DNA of 64,000 nucleotides, from NCBI RefSeq assembly GCF_000022485.1, contig NC_012623.1, positions 1,638,501 to 1,702,500 of the forward strand. The letters are read 5' to 3'. Positions 1-9,839 of this stretch are shown here, one piece after another. A program made the position numbers and the translations under genes. The notes under the pieces are model-generated. The model made no database searches, had not been told where the DNA came from, and saw only the letters and a list, made by a program, of their open reading frames with translations. Origin of the DNA: Sulfolobus islandicus Y.N.15.51. GTDB taxonomy: Archaea; Thermoproteota; Thermoprotei_A; Sulfolobales; Sulfolobaceae. Within the stretch, counting starts at the first letter, position 1; every line of letters starts with the position of its first letter.

Positions 1-101
1 TGTTCTCCCGCTGGGCCTACTGTATACTCGTATTTTTCAGCTTCCATTACGTCATACCATCTTAATAGCCTTCCTTCTTTTCCACTCTTCTCCCAAGACA
101 T
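1..101 (-). CDS. DUF35/OB-fold acyl-CoA-associated protein, N-terminal part only
   Basis: Only the first 33 or so codons lie in the window; the gene runs off the left edge. It starts with ATG at 101-99, immediately after the TAA stop of the upstream DUF35 gene, and a GGTGATC Shine-Dalgarno site sits at the end of that gene, so the two are translationally coupled. The visible peptide starts MSWEKSGKEGRLLRWYD and continues to EYTVGPAGE. Its position directly after another DUF35 gene and next to thiolase-fold genes makes a second DUF35-type partner the best guess, but too little is visible for a firm call. Confidence 0.45.
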   Translation of the reverse strand, partial: MSWEKSGKEGRLLRWYDVMEAEKYEYTVGPAGE

Positions 102-599
102 TTAGATCACCTTAAAGCATTGGATATCTTCAATACTTCCTTTCCTTTCCTCCTTTGGCTTCCACACCGCCTTAACCCTCTTCCCTATGATTTCCATACT
201 CTTCACTTGTTCATAACTTGCACATATTCTGTGGAATATTCCAGGGTATACGAAATCCCTATCGTTAGAAGGTAATAGCCTTATAATCCCGACTATCTCT
301 GGCTCTTCCAACTTAGCTCTAGTCCAACTTATGAAGCTAGCAACTGCAGTCATTACTATTCCTTCATCTTTAACTTCAACCCACTCGTCAGTGGGTCTAA
401 AGCATTCCTCACAATACATTTTTGGCGGTACGTGAATTCTACTGCACTTATTGCACTTCCTTCCATAAATTTTTCCTTCCTTAAGTCCAAGTAGATATTT
501 GCTCTGAGCCTGTCCCGCAGTGTATGCGTATTTAGCGTTTGGTTTATATGAGAGTATATAATGTTTGCTTAAGTCTTCTTCTTTTAGAGGAGTTACCAT
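102..599 (-). CDS. DUF35 family OB-fold protein with rubredoxin-like zinc ribbon
   Basis: A 165-residue protein with a four-cysteine zinc ribbon (C49, C52, C63, C66, in the context KCNKC and YCEEC) followed by an OB-fold-like region. This is the DUF35 architecture. DUF35 proteins bind acyl-CoA and form complexes with thiolase-superfamily enzymes, for example in the archaeal thiolase/HMG-CoA synthase complex and the ChsH2-Ltp2 aldolase of steroid side-chain breakdown. It is downstream of two thiolase-fold genes in the same direction and 11 bases after one of them, so it is very probably their partner subunit. The substrate cannot be read from the sequence. Confidence 0.85.
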   Translation of the reverse strand: MVTPLKEEDLSKHYILSYKPNAKYAYTAGQAQSKYLLGLKEGKIYGRKCNKCSRIHVPPKMYCEECFRPTDEWVEVKDEGIVMTAVASFISWTRAKLEEPEIVGIIRLLPSNDRDFVYPGIFHRICASYEQVKSMEIIGKRVKAVWKPKEERKGSIEDIQCFKVI

Positions 600-610
600 C
601 TCATATCACC

Positions 611-1785
<1,175 letters not shown>

Positions 1786-1789
<4 letters not shown>

Positions 1790-2931
1790 GGCTTTTCCAC
1801 CACCACAACTGATCCAGTAAGAGTGGGAATTCCACGCCAAGACGCGACAAGTGCCCTTTCACCTTTCCCTTGCTTAATATAATCTATTGCGTCTAACAGT
1901 AATGAAAAACCTGAAGCTTCTAAAGGAACTCCCTTAGCTATATGCCCACCTAATGGATTTACCGGAATTTCTCCTTGAGGAGAGAGATTTCCCTCCCTTA
2001 AGTCCTTTGATGGTTCCTCAGAAACTCTCAATCCCTCCAAGTGCTGTAATTCTTTGTAACTGTATCTATCATCAACAAAAACAGCATCAAAATACCTTCT
2101 AGGCGACTCAATTCCAGCCATTCTATATGCCATATCTGAGGCTATCCTCATGTAGTTTGCCTTTCCTAGCTCTGCAGTTTCTAGGTTTGAGGAATCAGTT
2201 ACAAATCCCAGTCCCTTGATTACTAGATAATCATCTTTTTTCAGCTTTTTACCAACTTCCTCATCAGCAACTACTATAACTATTGCTCCATCAACAAAAG
2301 GCGCCATATCCAACTCACTAAGAGGGTAAACTACGTAATCTTTCTTTAACACGTCTTCAGCTGATATATTACTAGCATAAGACGCTCTAGGAGATGATAG
2401 ACCAGCTTTCTTATTCTTTTCCACTACTAATGCTAAGTCTTCCCTTGTTATCCCTTTTCTTTGCATGAACTTTACCGCATCTAACCCTGCAATAAAATGG
2501 AAATTTGGTGGATTAATGGATCTAACGTATATGGGATCCATTGCGAATTTCACTAAGTCACTAAACGTTAGTATGTCGCTTACCTTAGAATGGGCTTCAA
2601 TTGACACTACGTTAGCTACACCGGAATTAATATGCATTACAGCGTGAGCTAATCCTTGAAGCGCGTCTCCAGCTACAGTCATGGTTGGTCTCATTGCTCC
2701 TCCCATTTGGTCTGGCGCGAATTCGTCAGCTATCGATATTCCCTCCCAGAAGTCCTCTTGGCAGGATATAAAAGAGTCCACATCATTTCTAGGATTTATA
2801 TTTCCCGCATCCTTATATGCCCTAGACGCAGCCTCGAAAACCATCTCTCTAAATGAGACTTCTGGAGTTGTAGACCTAAAGCCGAACCAACCTATGCCTA
2901 TTATGGCAATTCGATTCAAAAAAGTCCCCAA
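1786..2931 (-). CDS. Second thiolase-fold protein with degenerate active site
   Basis: A 381-residue thiolase-superfamily protein, first gene of the operon. It starts with TTG at 2931, about 26 bases after a TATA-like GCTTTAATAAG at 2950-2960, consistent with a leaderless transcript. The nucleophile loop reads TVAGDALQG, with Ala near position 90 where Cys is expected. The late motif reads NPLGGHIAKGVP, so the usual GHP histidine is also lost. The segment RYSYKELQHLEGL matches the YKELHHLEAL of the next gene, so the two are paralogues that probably form a heteromer. It overlaps the following gene by four bases. Confidence 0.8.
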
Positions 2932-2994
2932 ATATATTCTCTTGACGTACTTATTAAAGCTTTTTAGCCTTACCTATGAAAGGATCGAAAGTAA

Positions 2995-4110
2995 CTAAAT
3001 ATACGGTATTCCATACCGCTCAATATATTTAGCAATAATGTGTCTTTGTACTTCATCAGTTCCCTCACCTATCCTAAGTAATCTGGCATCACGATATATT
3101 CGTTCAATAGTGGTTCCCTTAGCGTAACCCATACCACCAAATACTTGCAAGGAGATATCGACTATTTCGTTAGCGATAATCGCCGATAATAGCTTTAACA
3201 TTGCTACGTAAACTCCCTTATCCTTTGAATTCTCATCAAACTTATTGCTAACATCCTTAGCCATTGATTTTACCGCGTTGAGTTTAGCTACGGAATCGGC
3301 GAAGTACCATCTTATCCCTTGAAAATCATAAATTGAATTGCCAAATGCTGTTCTAGATCTAGCCCACTTAAGAGCTTCTTCCAACGCAGCCTCAGCCAAA
3401 CCTATTGCAATCCCAGATATAGCAAGTCTCCCTATCTCTAGTACTGAATTTACCATATTCCACCCATTATTTACTTCTCCAACTACGTAATCTTTTGACA
3501 CTTCACAATCATGAAAGATTACCTCAGCAGTTCCAGTTCCCCTATTACCCATGACTTCTATTTTTCTAGTCTCAACGCAATTACCCCTAGGCACTATGAA
3601 AACGGATAAATCATGCCTAGATGAGCCAGTTCTCGTAACTGTGACGAAAATATCAGCGTAAAGTCCTTGAGTTATCCACATCTTATGTCCTTTTATTCTC
3701 CATAATCCATTTCTTTTCTCAGCGAAAGTCTTCATGGAGCCTATATCACTTCCACCAGAAGGTTCAGTTAGGGCAAAACTACCTATCATCTCTCCCTTAC
3801 TCATCGGTTCTAGAAACTCCTTCCTTTGTCTTTCGTCTGCATATAATCTAATCATTTCGCCAGCCAATTCTCCTTGAGCGTCAGCAATTAACGCTAAGGA
3901 CCCGCTAACCTTGGCAATTTCTTCTAAAATTATCATCATATCGTAGTGTGAAAGTCCATTAGTTAAAGGGATTAGAAAGCCTAACTCTCCGAGTTTCCTA
4001 ACTAAATCTCTAGGGTAGTAATCTTCTTTGTCTATTTTAGTTGCTATTTTTTCAACATCTCTTTTGAGGAATTCCCTCAGTGATTCTATAAAAAGCTCTT
4101 TTTCGCTCAT
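2995..4110 (-). CDS. Acyl-CoA dehydrogenase
   Basis: A 371-residue FAD flavoprotein of the acyl-CoA dehydrogenase family, which introduces the alpha-beta double bond in beta-oxidation-like pathways. Family signatures are visible: SFALTEPSGGSDIG (FAD and substrate binding, around residue 112), IKGHKMWITQG, the C-terminal FGGMGYAKGTTIERIYRDAR, and EGTDEVQRHIIA, where acyl-CoA dehydrogenases carry the catalytic base. Length is typical. ATG at 4110 lies about 28 bases after a TTTAAAAG-type TATA element. It is transcribed in the same direction as the thiolase-fold operon, 63 bases before it, and is probably part of the same acyl-CoA pathway. Confidence 0.92.
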   Translation of the reverse strand: MSEKELFIESLREFLKRDVEKIATKIDKEDYYPRDLVRKLGELGFLIPLTNGLSHYDMMIILEEIAKVSGSLALIADAQGELAGEMIRLYADERQRKEFLEPMSKGEMIGSFALTEPSGGSDIGSMKTFAEKRNGLWRIKGHKMWITQGLYADIFVTVTRTGSSRHDLSVFIVPRGNCVETRKIEVMGNRGTGTAEVIFHDCEVSKDYVVGEVNNGWNMVNSVLEIGRLAISGIAIGLAEAALEEALKWARSRTAFGNSIYDFQGIRWYFADSVAKLNAVKSMAKDVSNKFDENSKDKGVYVAMLKLLSAIIANEIVDISLQVFGGMGYAKGTTIERIYRDARLLRIGEGTDEVQRHIIAKYIERYGIPYI

Positions 4111-4169
4111 ATATTTATCCTACATTTAATAACTTTTAAATCTTATATCAATCTATCATTATTGAACGA

Positions 4170-4210
4170 AAGGTATATATAATTTTTAATTTACAAATGT
4201 ATATGATAAC
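4170..4210 (+). promoter_or_regulatory. Leaderless promoter of the acyl-CoA synthetase gene
   Basis: An AT-rich TATA region, ATAATTTTTAATTT at about 4180-4193, preceded by a purine-rich GAACGAAAGG that can serve as the BRE. Its centre lies about 26 bases upstream of ATG 4211, the spacing expected for leaderless mRNA. The divergent acyl-CoA dehydrogenase gene has its own TATA about 40 bases away. Confidence 0.55.
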
Positions 4211-6079
4211 ATGAGTTGGAAAATATATTCTCTAGATCAGATTAAAGCATTGGCGAAATTCTCTATGGAAAATCCAGAAGCCTTCTGGCGAGATAAGGCT
4301 AATTACATAACTTGGTTTAGGCAACCAGAGAAAATACTTGAGGGAGAACCACCGTACGAGAAGTGGTTCGTTGGAGGAACCACAAATATATCCTATAACG
4401 CTATAGATAGACATTTACCAGATAAGAAAGATAAGGTGGCATTTTATTGGACCAATGAAAGATTAGATAGTTTTAGGTCAATATCCTTTCAAGATCTTTA
4501 TCAAGAAGTAAACAAGGCAGCCTATGTCTTAAGTGAATTGGGCGTGAAAAAAGGCGATACGGTATCCATGCTAATGCCTAATATACCAGAAGCTGTATAC
4601 TTCTCCTTAGCAACACACAGACTGGGGGCAATTCTAATAATACATTATGTAGGTTTGAGCGAGGAAACAGTGGCATATAGGTTTAATGATTGCGGTTCAA
4701 AAGTATTGATTGTTGCTTCAAAGACGTTTAGGAATGGAAATGAGATAAGAATTAAGGATTTTGTGGATAAAGTTTTGGAATCTCATACTACACCCATACA
4801 GAAAGTCTTGGCAGTGCCGAGGGGATATTCAGATTTTAATGTTAATGGGAAAAGGGATGTTGTGTATGATGATGTGAAACCTAAAGGGAAAGTTTACGTT
4901 AAACCAGTGGAAGTTGAGGCTAACGAGCCAGCGACAGTTTATTACACGTCTGGAACTACGGGAAGACCTAAGGGATTATACCATAGTAATGGAGGGTATG
5001 TGATAGCACTCAATTGGGCTTTTAAGGCAATATTTAACCCAACAGAGAATGACGTTTGGTGGACTGTTTCAGAATTAGGTTGGCCAGTATGGCCAATGGC
5101 AAATTTATACACGATACCAGTAATGGGAATACCTGGTGTGCTTTTTGAGGGATATGTTGGTTATAAAAGGGATCTATTCTCGAGAGTAATTGAGAGATAT
5201 AATGTAAGCCTAGTTTGGAGTTCTACCACAACTCTTTACACTCTCAAGAGTTTAGGAGAGGAGTCAGTTAAGAGCGGAGATACATCAAGCTTAAGAATGA
5301 TTCTTAATACAGGAGAACCTTTAAACGTTGGAGCGTGGATGTGGTTAAATCAGAATCTTCCTCAAGTTAAGATAGCAGATGCGTACTGGATGACAGAGCA
5401 TTTATCGCCAGTTGGTGCAACTCCTTACGGAATCGGCGAAATTCCCTTTAAGGCAGGTTCCGCTGGTATACAATTCCCAGGAGGAACATATTTCTTAATT
5501 GTTGACGATGAGGGAAAACCATTACCTCCTAAGCAAAAGGGGTATATAGTGTTAAAACCGCTTAACCCAGCCTTAGCTAAAATGTGGAATGATCCCAATT
5601 ACGAGAAGATAAAGGAGAAGTATTGGTCTAGGTTCCCAGGATACTTCTACACTGGAGATTACGGTTATGTTGATGAGGATGGATATCTGTTCGTGCTGGG
5701 AAGAGCTGATGATGTAATAAGAGCTGAAGGGGAGAGGATAGGAACACTTGAAGTTGAAAGTGTAATAGTAACTTATCCCAACGTGGCCGAAGCTGCCGTA
5801 ATAGGTCAAGGCGGTAACATAATAGCGTTTGTAGTCCCAAGACAAGGGGTTGAGGTTGGTGACGCACTCAGAAATGACATTAAGAACTATTGTAGGAACG
5901 CTGGTTACATAGTTGATAAAGTAGTGTTTGTGAAGAGACTGCCTAAAACCAAAAGCGGGAAGATAATGAGAAGGCTACTAAAGGCTATCCTAGCTAACGA
6001 GAATCCAGGTGATGTATCAACATTGGACGATATAAGGATAATGGAGGAACTTAAGGAAGCGTTGAAGAGCCTAAGCTAA
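4211..6079 (+). CDS. AMP-forming acyl-CoA synthetase (acetyl/propionyl-CoA synthetase-like)
   Basis: A 622-residue ANL-superfamily ligase that activates a carboxylic acid to its CoA thioester through an acyl-adenylate. Visible motifs are the P-loop YYTSGTTGRPKG (about residues 243-254), the A5-like DAYWMTEH, YFYTGDYGYVDEDGY, the hinge LGRADD, and the C-terminal KTKSGKIMRR with the adenylation lysine. The N-terminal domain contains the FEGYVGYKRDLF region of acetyl/propionyl-CoA synthetases. The substrate is uncertain; length and the SELGWPVWP motif favour short-chain acids. The gene's end overlaps the convergent regulator gene by nine bases (6071-6079). Confidence 0.9.
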   Translation: MSWKIYSLDQIKALAKFSMENPEAFWRDKANYITWFRQPEKILEGEPPYEKWFVGGTTNISYNAIDRHLPDKKDKVAFYWTNERLDSFRSISFQDLYQEVNKAAYVLSELGVKKGDTVSMLMPNIPEAVYFSLATHRLGAILIIHYVGLSEETVAYRFNDCGSKVLIVASKTFRNGNEIRIKDFVDKVLESHTTPIQKVLAVPRGYSDFNVNGKRDVVYDDVKPKGKVYVKPVEVEANEPATVYYTSGTTGRPKGLYHSNGGYVIALNWAFKAIFNPTENDVWWTVSELGWPVWPMANLYTIPVMGIPGVLFEGYVGYKRDLFSRVIERYNVSLVWSSTTTLYTLKSLGEESVKSGDTSSLRMILNTGEPLNVGAWMWLNQNLPQVKIADAYWMTEHLSPVGATPYGIGEIPFKAGSAGIQFPGGTYFLIVDDEGKPLPPKQKGYIVLKPLNPALAKMWNDPNYEKIKEKYWSRFPGYFYTGDYGYVDEDGYLFVLGRADDVIRAEGERIGTLEVESVIVTYPNVAEAAVIGQGGNIIAFVVPRQGVEVGDALRNDIKNYCRNAGYIVDKVVFVKRLPKTKSGKIMRRLLKAILANENPGDVSTLDDIRIMEELKEALKSLS

Positions 6080-6703
6080 AATGTTTTTTATGGAAAACGC
6101 AATTAACTTCCTTTGGGCATTTCTCAAATGATAGAGGAACGTTACTTTACTTATTCCTAATAGCTTAGCTAATTCATCGGCAGTTGCTCTTCTGGGATAG
6201 TCTAAATAACCATAGGAATAGGATACCGTAAGCACTTTCTTTTCCCATTCAGTCAGATTAGGGTAGAGAATTGGGTTAAAGTCAGTTGTCTCCACTCTTT
6301 TCACCTTTCCTAAACTTTCGATCTCAGTAAGAATCTCTCGAAGATTTTTGCTGGAAGTTACAAATGACCATTTTTCGTCTTTACCTTCTATGAGATTACC
6401 CAGAATCAACACTTCCTTATCGTAGAGGACCCCAGCTATTGATCCCTTGTATTTATTTAAAAAATCCACATAAGTTCCTCCCTTAAACCTATCTACCTTC
6501 ATAACCTTTATAACGCTTCTGTGTGTTTTCATTAAGTTTGATATAACCTTATTTTCCATTGAATCGATAAGAATCCTACTCCTTAAATAGTTCTTATGTG
6601 GATAAACTTCTAAATTAATAGTATATGCGGTAAATGGCATGTGTGAAGTCCAACAATCTTCATGGCTTACAACTATATCTACATGTTTAATCAAGTTAAT
6701 CAT
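6071..6703 (-). CDS. Bacterio-opsin-activator-type HTH transcriptional regulator
   Basis: A 210-residue protein with a divergent N-terminal ligand-sensing region and a C-terminal HTH_10 (Bat-type) domain at about residues 150-205. The domain reads LTEWEKKVL, then an aromatic YSYGYLDYPRRAT stretch, then ADELAKLLGISKVTFLYHLRNAQRKL. Such regulators are archaeal DNA-binding proteins. It is divergent from the MFS gene of the aromatic cluster, with a 131-base region between them that holds a perfect 16-base palindrome. That makes it the best candidate regulator for the cluster at 6835-12136; this assignment is inference. ATG 6703 follows a TATA-like CATTTATATTTTT by about 25 bases. Confidence 0.82.
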   Translation of the reverse strand: MINLIKHVDIVVSHEDCWTSHMPFTAYTINLEVYPHKNYLRSRILIDSMENKVISNLMKTHRSVIKVMKVDRFKGGTYVDFLNKYKGSIAGVLYDKEVLILGNLIEGKDEKWSFVTSSKNLREILTEIESLGKVKRVETTDFNPILYPNLTEWEKKVLTVSYSYGYLDYPRRATADELAKLLGISKVTFLYHLRNAQRKLIAFSIKNILA

Positions 6704-6783
6704 GTACTATTTAAACTCTTTAAAAATATAAATGTTATGTATTATAAGAAACTATAATATAGTATACTGTTAGTCGTATGTTT

Positions 6784-6799
6784 ATTAAACTAGTTTAAT
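6784..6799. promoter_or_regulatory. Perfect palindrome, candidate operator of the aromatic cluster
   Basis: ATTAAACTAGTTTAAT is a perfect 16-base palindrome ending 35 bases before the ATG of the MFS gene, just upstream of its TATA region (ATTAAATTATTG at about 6805-6816). The half-site AGTTTAAT recurs at nearly the same distance before the flavin reductase and dioxygenase genes. Placement next to the divergent HTH_10 gene suggests a regulator binding site. Confidence 0.55.
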
Positions 6800-6834
6800 A
6801 TAGAATATTAAATTATTGATTTGAAAAGCCAAAT

Positions 6835-8313
6835 ATGGCAGAAAAGGCTGCAGTAAAAGCAGGGGAAGCGATTGCTAGAATGGATAGAATCCCAATATGG
6901 GGACTTTCATATATTTTTATAGGAATATTAGGTATAGGGTTTCTCTTCACATTTTATGACATTTTCGATATAAATGTATCATTTATACAAACGGCATTAA
7001 CGCTATTTCACGTTAGCAATCCAACTTCTCCTCAGATTCCAGCATTACTAGGCCCCATAGTCCTATTAAACCTAGTAGGGTATATAATAGGAGCCCTTAT
7101 ACTTTCTCCAATATCTGACGTAATAGGCCGGAGGAGGATGCTAATGATAACTATGATCATTACAGGCCTTGGCAGTTTATATAACGCATTGGCGAATAAT
7201 TATGTTAATTTTTTAGTAGCAAGGACCATAACTGGTATTGGTGTTGGTGCTGATTTAGCAATAGTTAATACTTATATTGGAGAAGTAGCTCCCATTAACG
7301 GAAGGGCTAGATACACTAGTCTAGTATTCTTATTTTCAACACTAGGCGCAACACTAGGCATATGGTTAGGATTGTTCTTAACAACGCCCTCTGCTCCATT
7401 TCCTCTTGGATTACCGTTTGCACTTGGTGGAAGTGGGTTCTTTGCGGTTAATGGATGGAGAGTAATGTACGGGATAGGTGCGTTATTGGCTTTAATAGGA
7501 TTGCTCTTAAGGTTTAGCTTACCTGAATCTCCAAGATGGTTAATATCTAAGGGTAAATTAACTGAAGCTGAAAGGATAGTTGAGGTGATGGAGAAGAAAG
7601 CTACTGGCAAGTTAGGTAATCTCCCACCATTACCCAATATAATTCAGCCTTATATTGCAGAGAGGTATTCCTATTTAGATGCATTAAAGACCATATTTAG
7701 TTCCTCACTTTATATAAAGAGGTTTGGAATACTTGTCTCAATGTGGTTATTTGGTTATATGACCGTCTATACCTTGGCAGCTGGTTTAACATCTGTATTA
7801 GCCTCACTGGGATTTGCTCCACCAGAAGCTGGAATGATTGCGGCAATAGGTGTTATAGGTTTCATATTAGTTCCTATAACAACCTTCTTTGTTGGAGATA
7901 GACTTGAAAGAAAGACGTGGACAGTCATTTCAGTAGTCTTCACAATAATTGGGGGATTATTAATAGCTATAGCTGGTACTAACATAGCATTATCTTTCCT
8001 AGGATCTATAATTCTCTTTTATGGTTTTAATTTATGGGTTCCAACATCATACGCTTGGACTGCTGAGAGTTTTCCGACTAGGGCTAGGAGTACTGGTTTC
8101 GCCTTATGTGACGGTGTAGGTCATATAGGGGGTGGGATAGGGATTATTGCAATTTCCTCTTTCATAGGTTCTCTGATAGCTTCTGGGGTCACTACAGCTT
8201 TGGCAATAGAGGTATTTTTGCTAATAGCCTTATTCCAAGCAATTTCAACAATAATTGCAATAGCAATAGGACATAGGTCTGCTAATAAGAGATTGGATGA
8301 GGTTTCACCCTAA
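6835..8313 (+). CDS. MFS transporter, probable aromatic acid importer
   Basis: A 492-residue polytopic membrane protein of the major facilitator superfamily, with the loop 2-3 motif DVIGRRRML and the linker motif SLPESPRWLISKGKLTEAERIV, which places it near the sugar-porter/organic-acid branch. About 12 membrane segments are visible, with an insert of small hydrophobic residues around residues 180-205. It heads the cluster of aromatic hydroxylase and ring-cleavage genes, so import of 4-hydroxyphenylacetate or a related phenolic acid is the likely role. ATG 6835 is 25 bases after a TATA element, with no leader. Confidence 0.85.
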   Translation: MAEKAAVKAGEAIARMDRIPIWGLSYIFIGILGIGFLFTFYDIFDINVSFIQTALTLFHVSNPTSPQIPALLGPIVLLNLVGYIIGALILSPISDVIGRRRMLMITMIITGLGSLYNALANNYVNFLVARTITGIGVGADLAIVNTYIGEVAPINGRARYTSLVFLFSTLGATLGIWLGLFLTTPSAPFPLGLPFALGGSGFFAVNGWRVMYGIGALLALIGLLLRFSLPESPRWLISKGKLTEAERIVEVMEKKATGKLGNLPPLPNIIQPYIAERYSYLDALKTIFSSSLYIKRFGILVSMWLFGYMTVYTLAAGLTSVLASLGFAPPEAGMIAAIGVIGFILVPITTFFVGDRLERKTWTVISVVFTIIGGLLIAIAGTNIALSFLGSIILFYGFNLWVPTSYAWTAESFPTRARSTGFALCDGVGHIGGGIGIIAISSFIGSLIASGVTTALAIEVFLLIALFQAISTIIAIAIGHRSANKRLDEVSP

Positions 8314-8323
8314 GACATCAACT

Positions 8324-8340
8324 CAGTTTAATGATAAACT
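8324..8340. promoter_or_regulatory. AGTTTA-n4-TAAACT inverted repeat before hpaC-like gene
   Basis: CAGTTTAATGATAAACT contains inverted arms AGTTTA and TAAACT separated by four bases. It lies directly upstream of and touching the TATA region (CTTAAATAATTTTTTTAAG), and starts 45 bases before ATG 8369. The half-site matches the palindrome at 6784-6799 and the site at 8845-8853. Confidence 0.55.
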
Positions 8341-8368
8341 TAAATAATTTTTTTAAGTATATACTCTC

Positions 8369-8836
8369 ATGAGCGAGACGATAAGGAATATAATGAGATT
8401 ATTTCCACTAGGAATAGTAGTAGTTACAACTAAATGGAGTGATAATTTAGTAGGAATGACGGTCAACACATTTAATTCGCTTTCTTTAAATCCACCATTA
8501 GTTATGTTTACCGCAGATAAAACTAAGGGTAATGATGTACCTTTTATCGAGAGTAATGGTTTTATAGTAAATTTTGTCGATGACGAAAAAATCTTCAATA
8601 CATTTGCCTTTAAGCCCATAAAGGAGAGATTCAAGGAGGCAAAGTTCTTCGAAGGTTTAGATGGAATACCCGTATTGGCTGACAGTTACGCTTACATGGA
8701 AGTTAAGAAGTATAAGACTATTGATATTGGTGATCACACCATTGTAGTTGGTGAGGTAATTAATGGAAAGGTTGTTAGAGATAATTTCTCACCCTTAGTC
8801 TATTACAATAGAAATTATTGGAAGTTATGTAGATAA
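8369..8836 (+). CDS. hpaC: Flavin reductase, small component of 4-hydroxyphenylacetate 3-monooxygenase (HpaC-like)
   Basis: A 155-residue flavin reductase-like protein (split-barrel FMN-binding fold) that supplies reduced flavin to a two-component hydroxylase. The family pattern is visible: LFPLGIVVVTTKW near the N-terminus, MTVNTFNSLSLNPPLVMFTADK, where bound flavin contacts fall, and the late GDHTIVVGEVINGKV. Length is typical. It stands two genes upstream of the HpaB-type oxygenase, its natural partner. ATG 8369 is 26 bases after a TATA box, so it probably has its own leaderless transcript. Confidence 0.88.
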   Translation: MSETIRNIMRLFPLGIVVVTTKWSDNLVGMTVNTFNSLSLNPPLVMFTADKTKGNDVPFIESNGFIVNFVDDEKIFNTFAFKPIKERFKEAKFFEGLDGIPVLADSYAYMEVKKYKTIDIGDHTIVVGEVINGKVVRDNFSPLVYYNRNYWKLCR

Positions 8837-8844
8837 CCTTAAAT

Positions 8845-8853
8845 CAGTTTAAT
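8845..8853 (+). promoter_or_regulatory. CAGTTTAAT element before the ring-cleavage dioxygenase gene
   Basis: CAGTTTAAT is identical to the element at 8324-8332 and ends 38 bases before ATG 8892, upstream of the TATA region GAATTAATTTATC. The second arm of the inverted repeat is degenerate here. Confidence 0.45.
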
Positions 8854-8891
8854 AGTGAATTAATTTATCTTTTTGCACTTGATAGTGTTTG

Positions 8892-9839
8892 ATGATCAAC
8901 ACTTTACGTACATCTCATGTGTGTATAAGAGTTAGCGATTTGGATAAGGCGAGATACTTCTACTCAGAACTCTTAGGATTTGTGGAGACAGAAAAGGATG
9001 GCGATTATATTTATTTGAGAGGGATTGAGGAAGGTCAGCATCATAGCTTAATACTAAAAAAGGCCAACTCGGCTGGTTTATCGTATATAGGCTTTAGGGT
9101 AAGTAAAGGAGAGGAATTAGATAAGGCCAGAGAAGAATTGGAAAACCTAGGTCATAAGGTTAGGAAATTTAGGGAAAAGGGTATTAATGAAGCTCTATTA
9201 TTTGAATCCCCCGAAGGAATCCCAATACTTCTATACTATGACATGGAGTATGTAGGCGATTTAAGATTAGCATTTCATAGGCATAGGGGAGTGAGTCCAG
9301 TCAGGTTAGCCCACGTAAATTATATGGTTAAGGACTTGGAGAGAGAATTGGAGTTCTTTAAGAGATTCATGGGTTACTATGAGACTGAGAGGTTCTTGGA
9401 TAAGGATGGGAATTTGGCAGTAGTGTGGTTAACTAGAAGAGGGGATTCACACGAAATAGCAATAGCGAAGTCAAGTAAAAACGTTCCGGGATTTCACCAT
9501 GAGACGTATTACGTTCATGATGTAAAAGATGTCATTAAAGCCCCAGATATTCTAGCCTCAGTGGGATTGTGGGATAGTATAGAAAGGGGTCCCGGTAGAC
9601 ATGGTGTAACTGAGGGTTATTATATTTATTTGAGAGATTTTGATAAAAATAGAATTGAGTTCTTCACCAACGATTACGTGGTTCTGGATCCGGATAAGTG
9701 GAAACCAATAGTTTGGACCTATGATCAATTAAGGTATAGAAGTGATTTTTGGGGAAGGCCGATTCCTCAATCTTGGTTAACTGAATGGGTTGCCGTGGAG
9801 GATATTTCCACGGGTCAATTAAAGGGGTGGTCTGGATGA
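8892..9839 (+). CDS. VOC-fold extradiol dioxygenase (catechol/homoprotocatechuate 2,3-dioxygenase type)
   Basis: A 315-residue two-domain vicinal-oxygen-chelate protein that opens catechol rings next to the hydroxyls using Fe(II). Domain 1 starts [25 protein letters not shown]. Domain 2 starts [30 protein letters not shown] and carries the metal ligand histidines (RLAHVNY and [11 protein letters not shown]), plus the late [15 protein letters not shown] with the glutamate ligand. ATG 8892 is preferred over an in-frame TTG three bases earlier because it fits the promoter spacing. Its stop overlaps the hpaB start as ATGA, so the two are co-translated. The natural substrate is probably 3,4-dihydroxyphenylacetate. 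Confidence 0.88.
   Translation: MINTLRTSHVCIRVSDLDKARYFYSELLGFVETEKDGDYIYLRGIEEGQHHSLILKKANSAGLSYIGFRVSKGEELDKAREELENLGHKVRKFREKGINEALLFESPEGIPILLYYDMEYVGDLRLAFHRHRGVSPVRLAHVNYMVKDLERELEFFKRFMGYYETERFLDKDGNLAVVWLTRRGDSHEIAIAKSSKNVPGFHHETYYVHDVKDVIKAPDILASVGLWDSIERGPGRHGVTEGYYIYLRDFDKNRIEFFTNDYVVLDPDKWKPIVWTYDQLRYRSDFWGRPIPQSWLTEWVAVEDISTGQLKGWSG

Noticed and set aside
9785-9835. Longer N-terminus for HpaB
   Set aside because: It would overlap the dioxygenase gene by 55 bases, while ATG 9836 gives a normal ATGA junction and the usual HpaB N-terminus.
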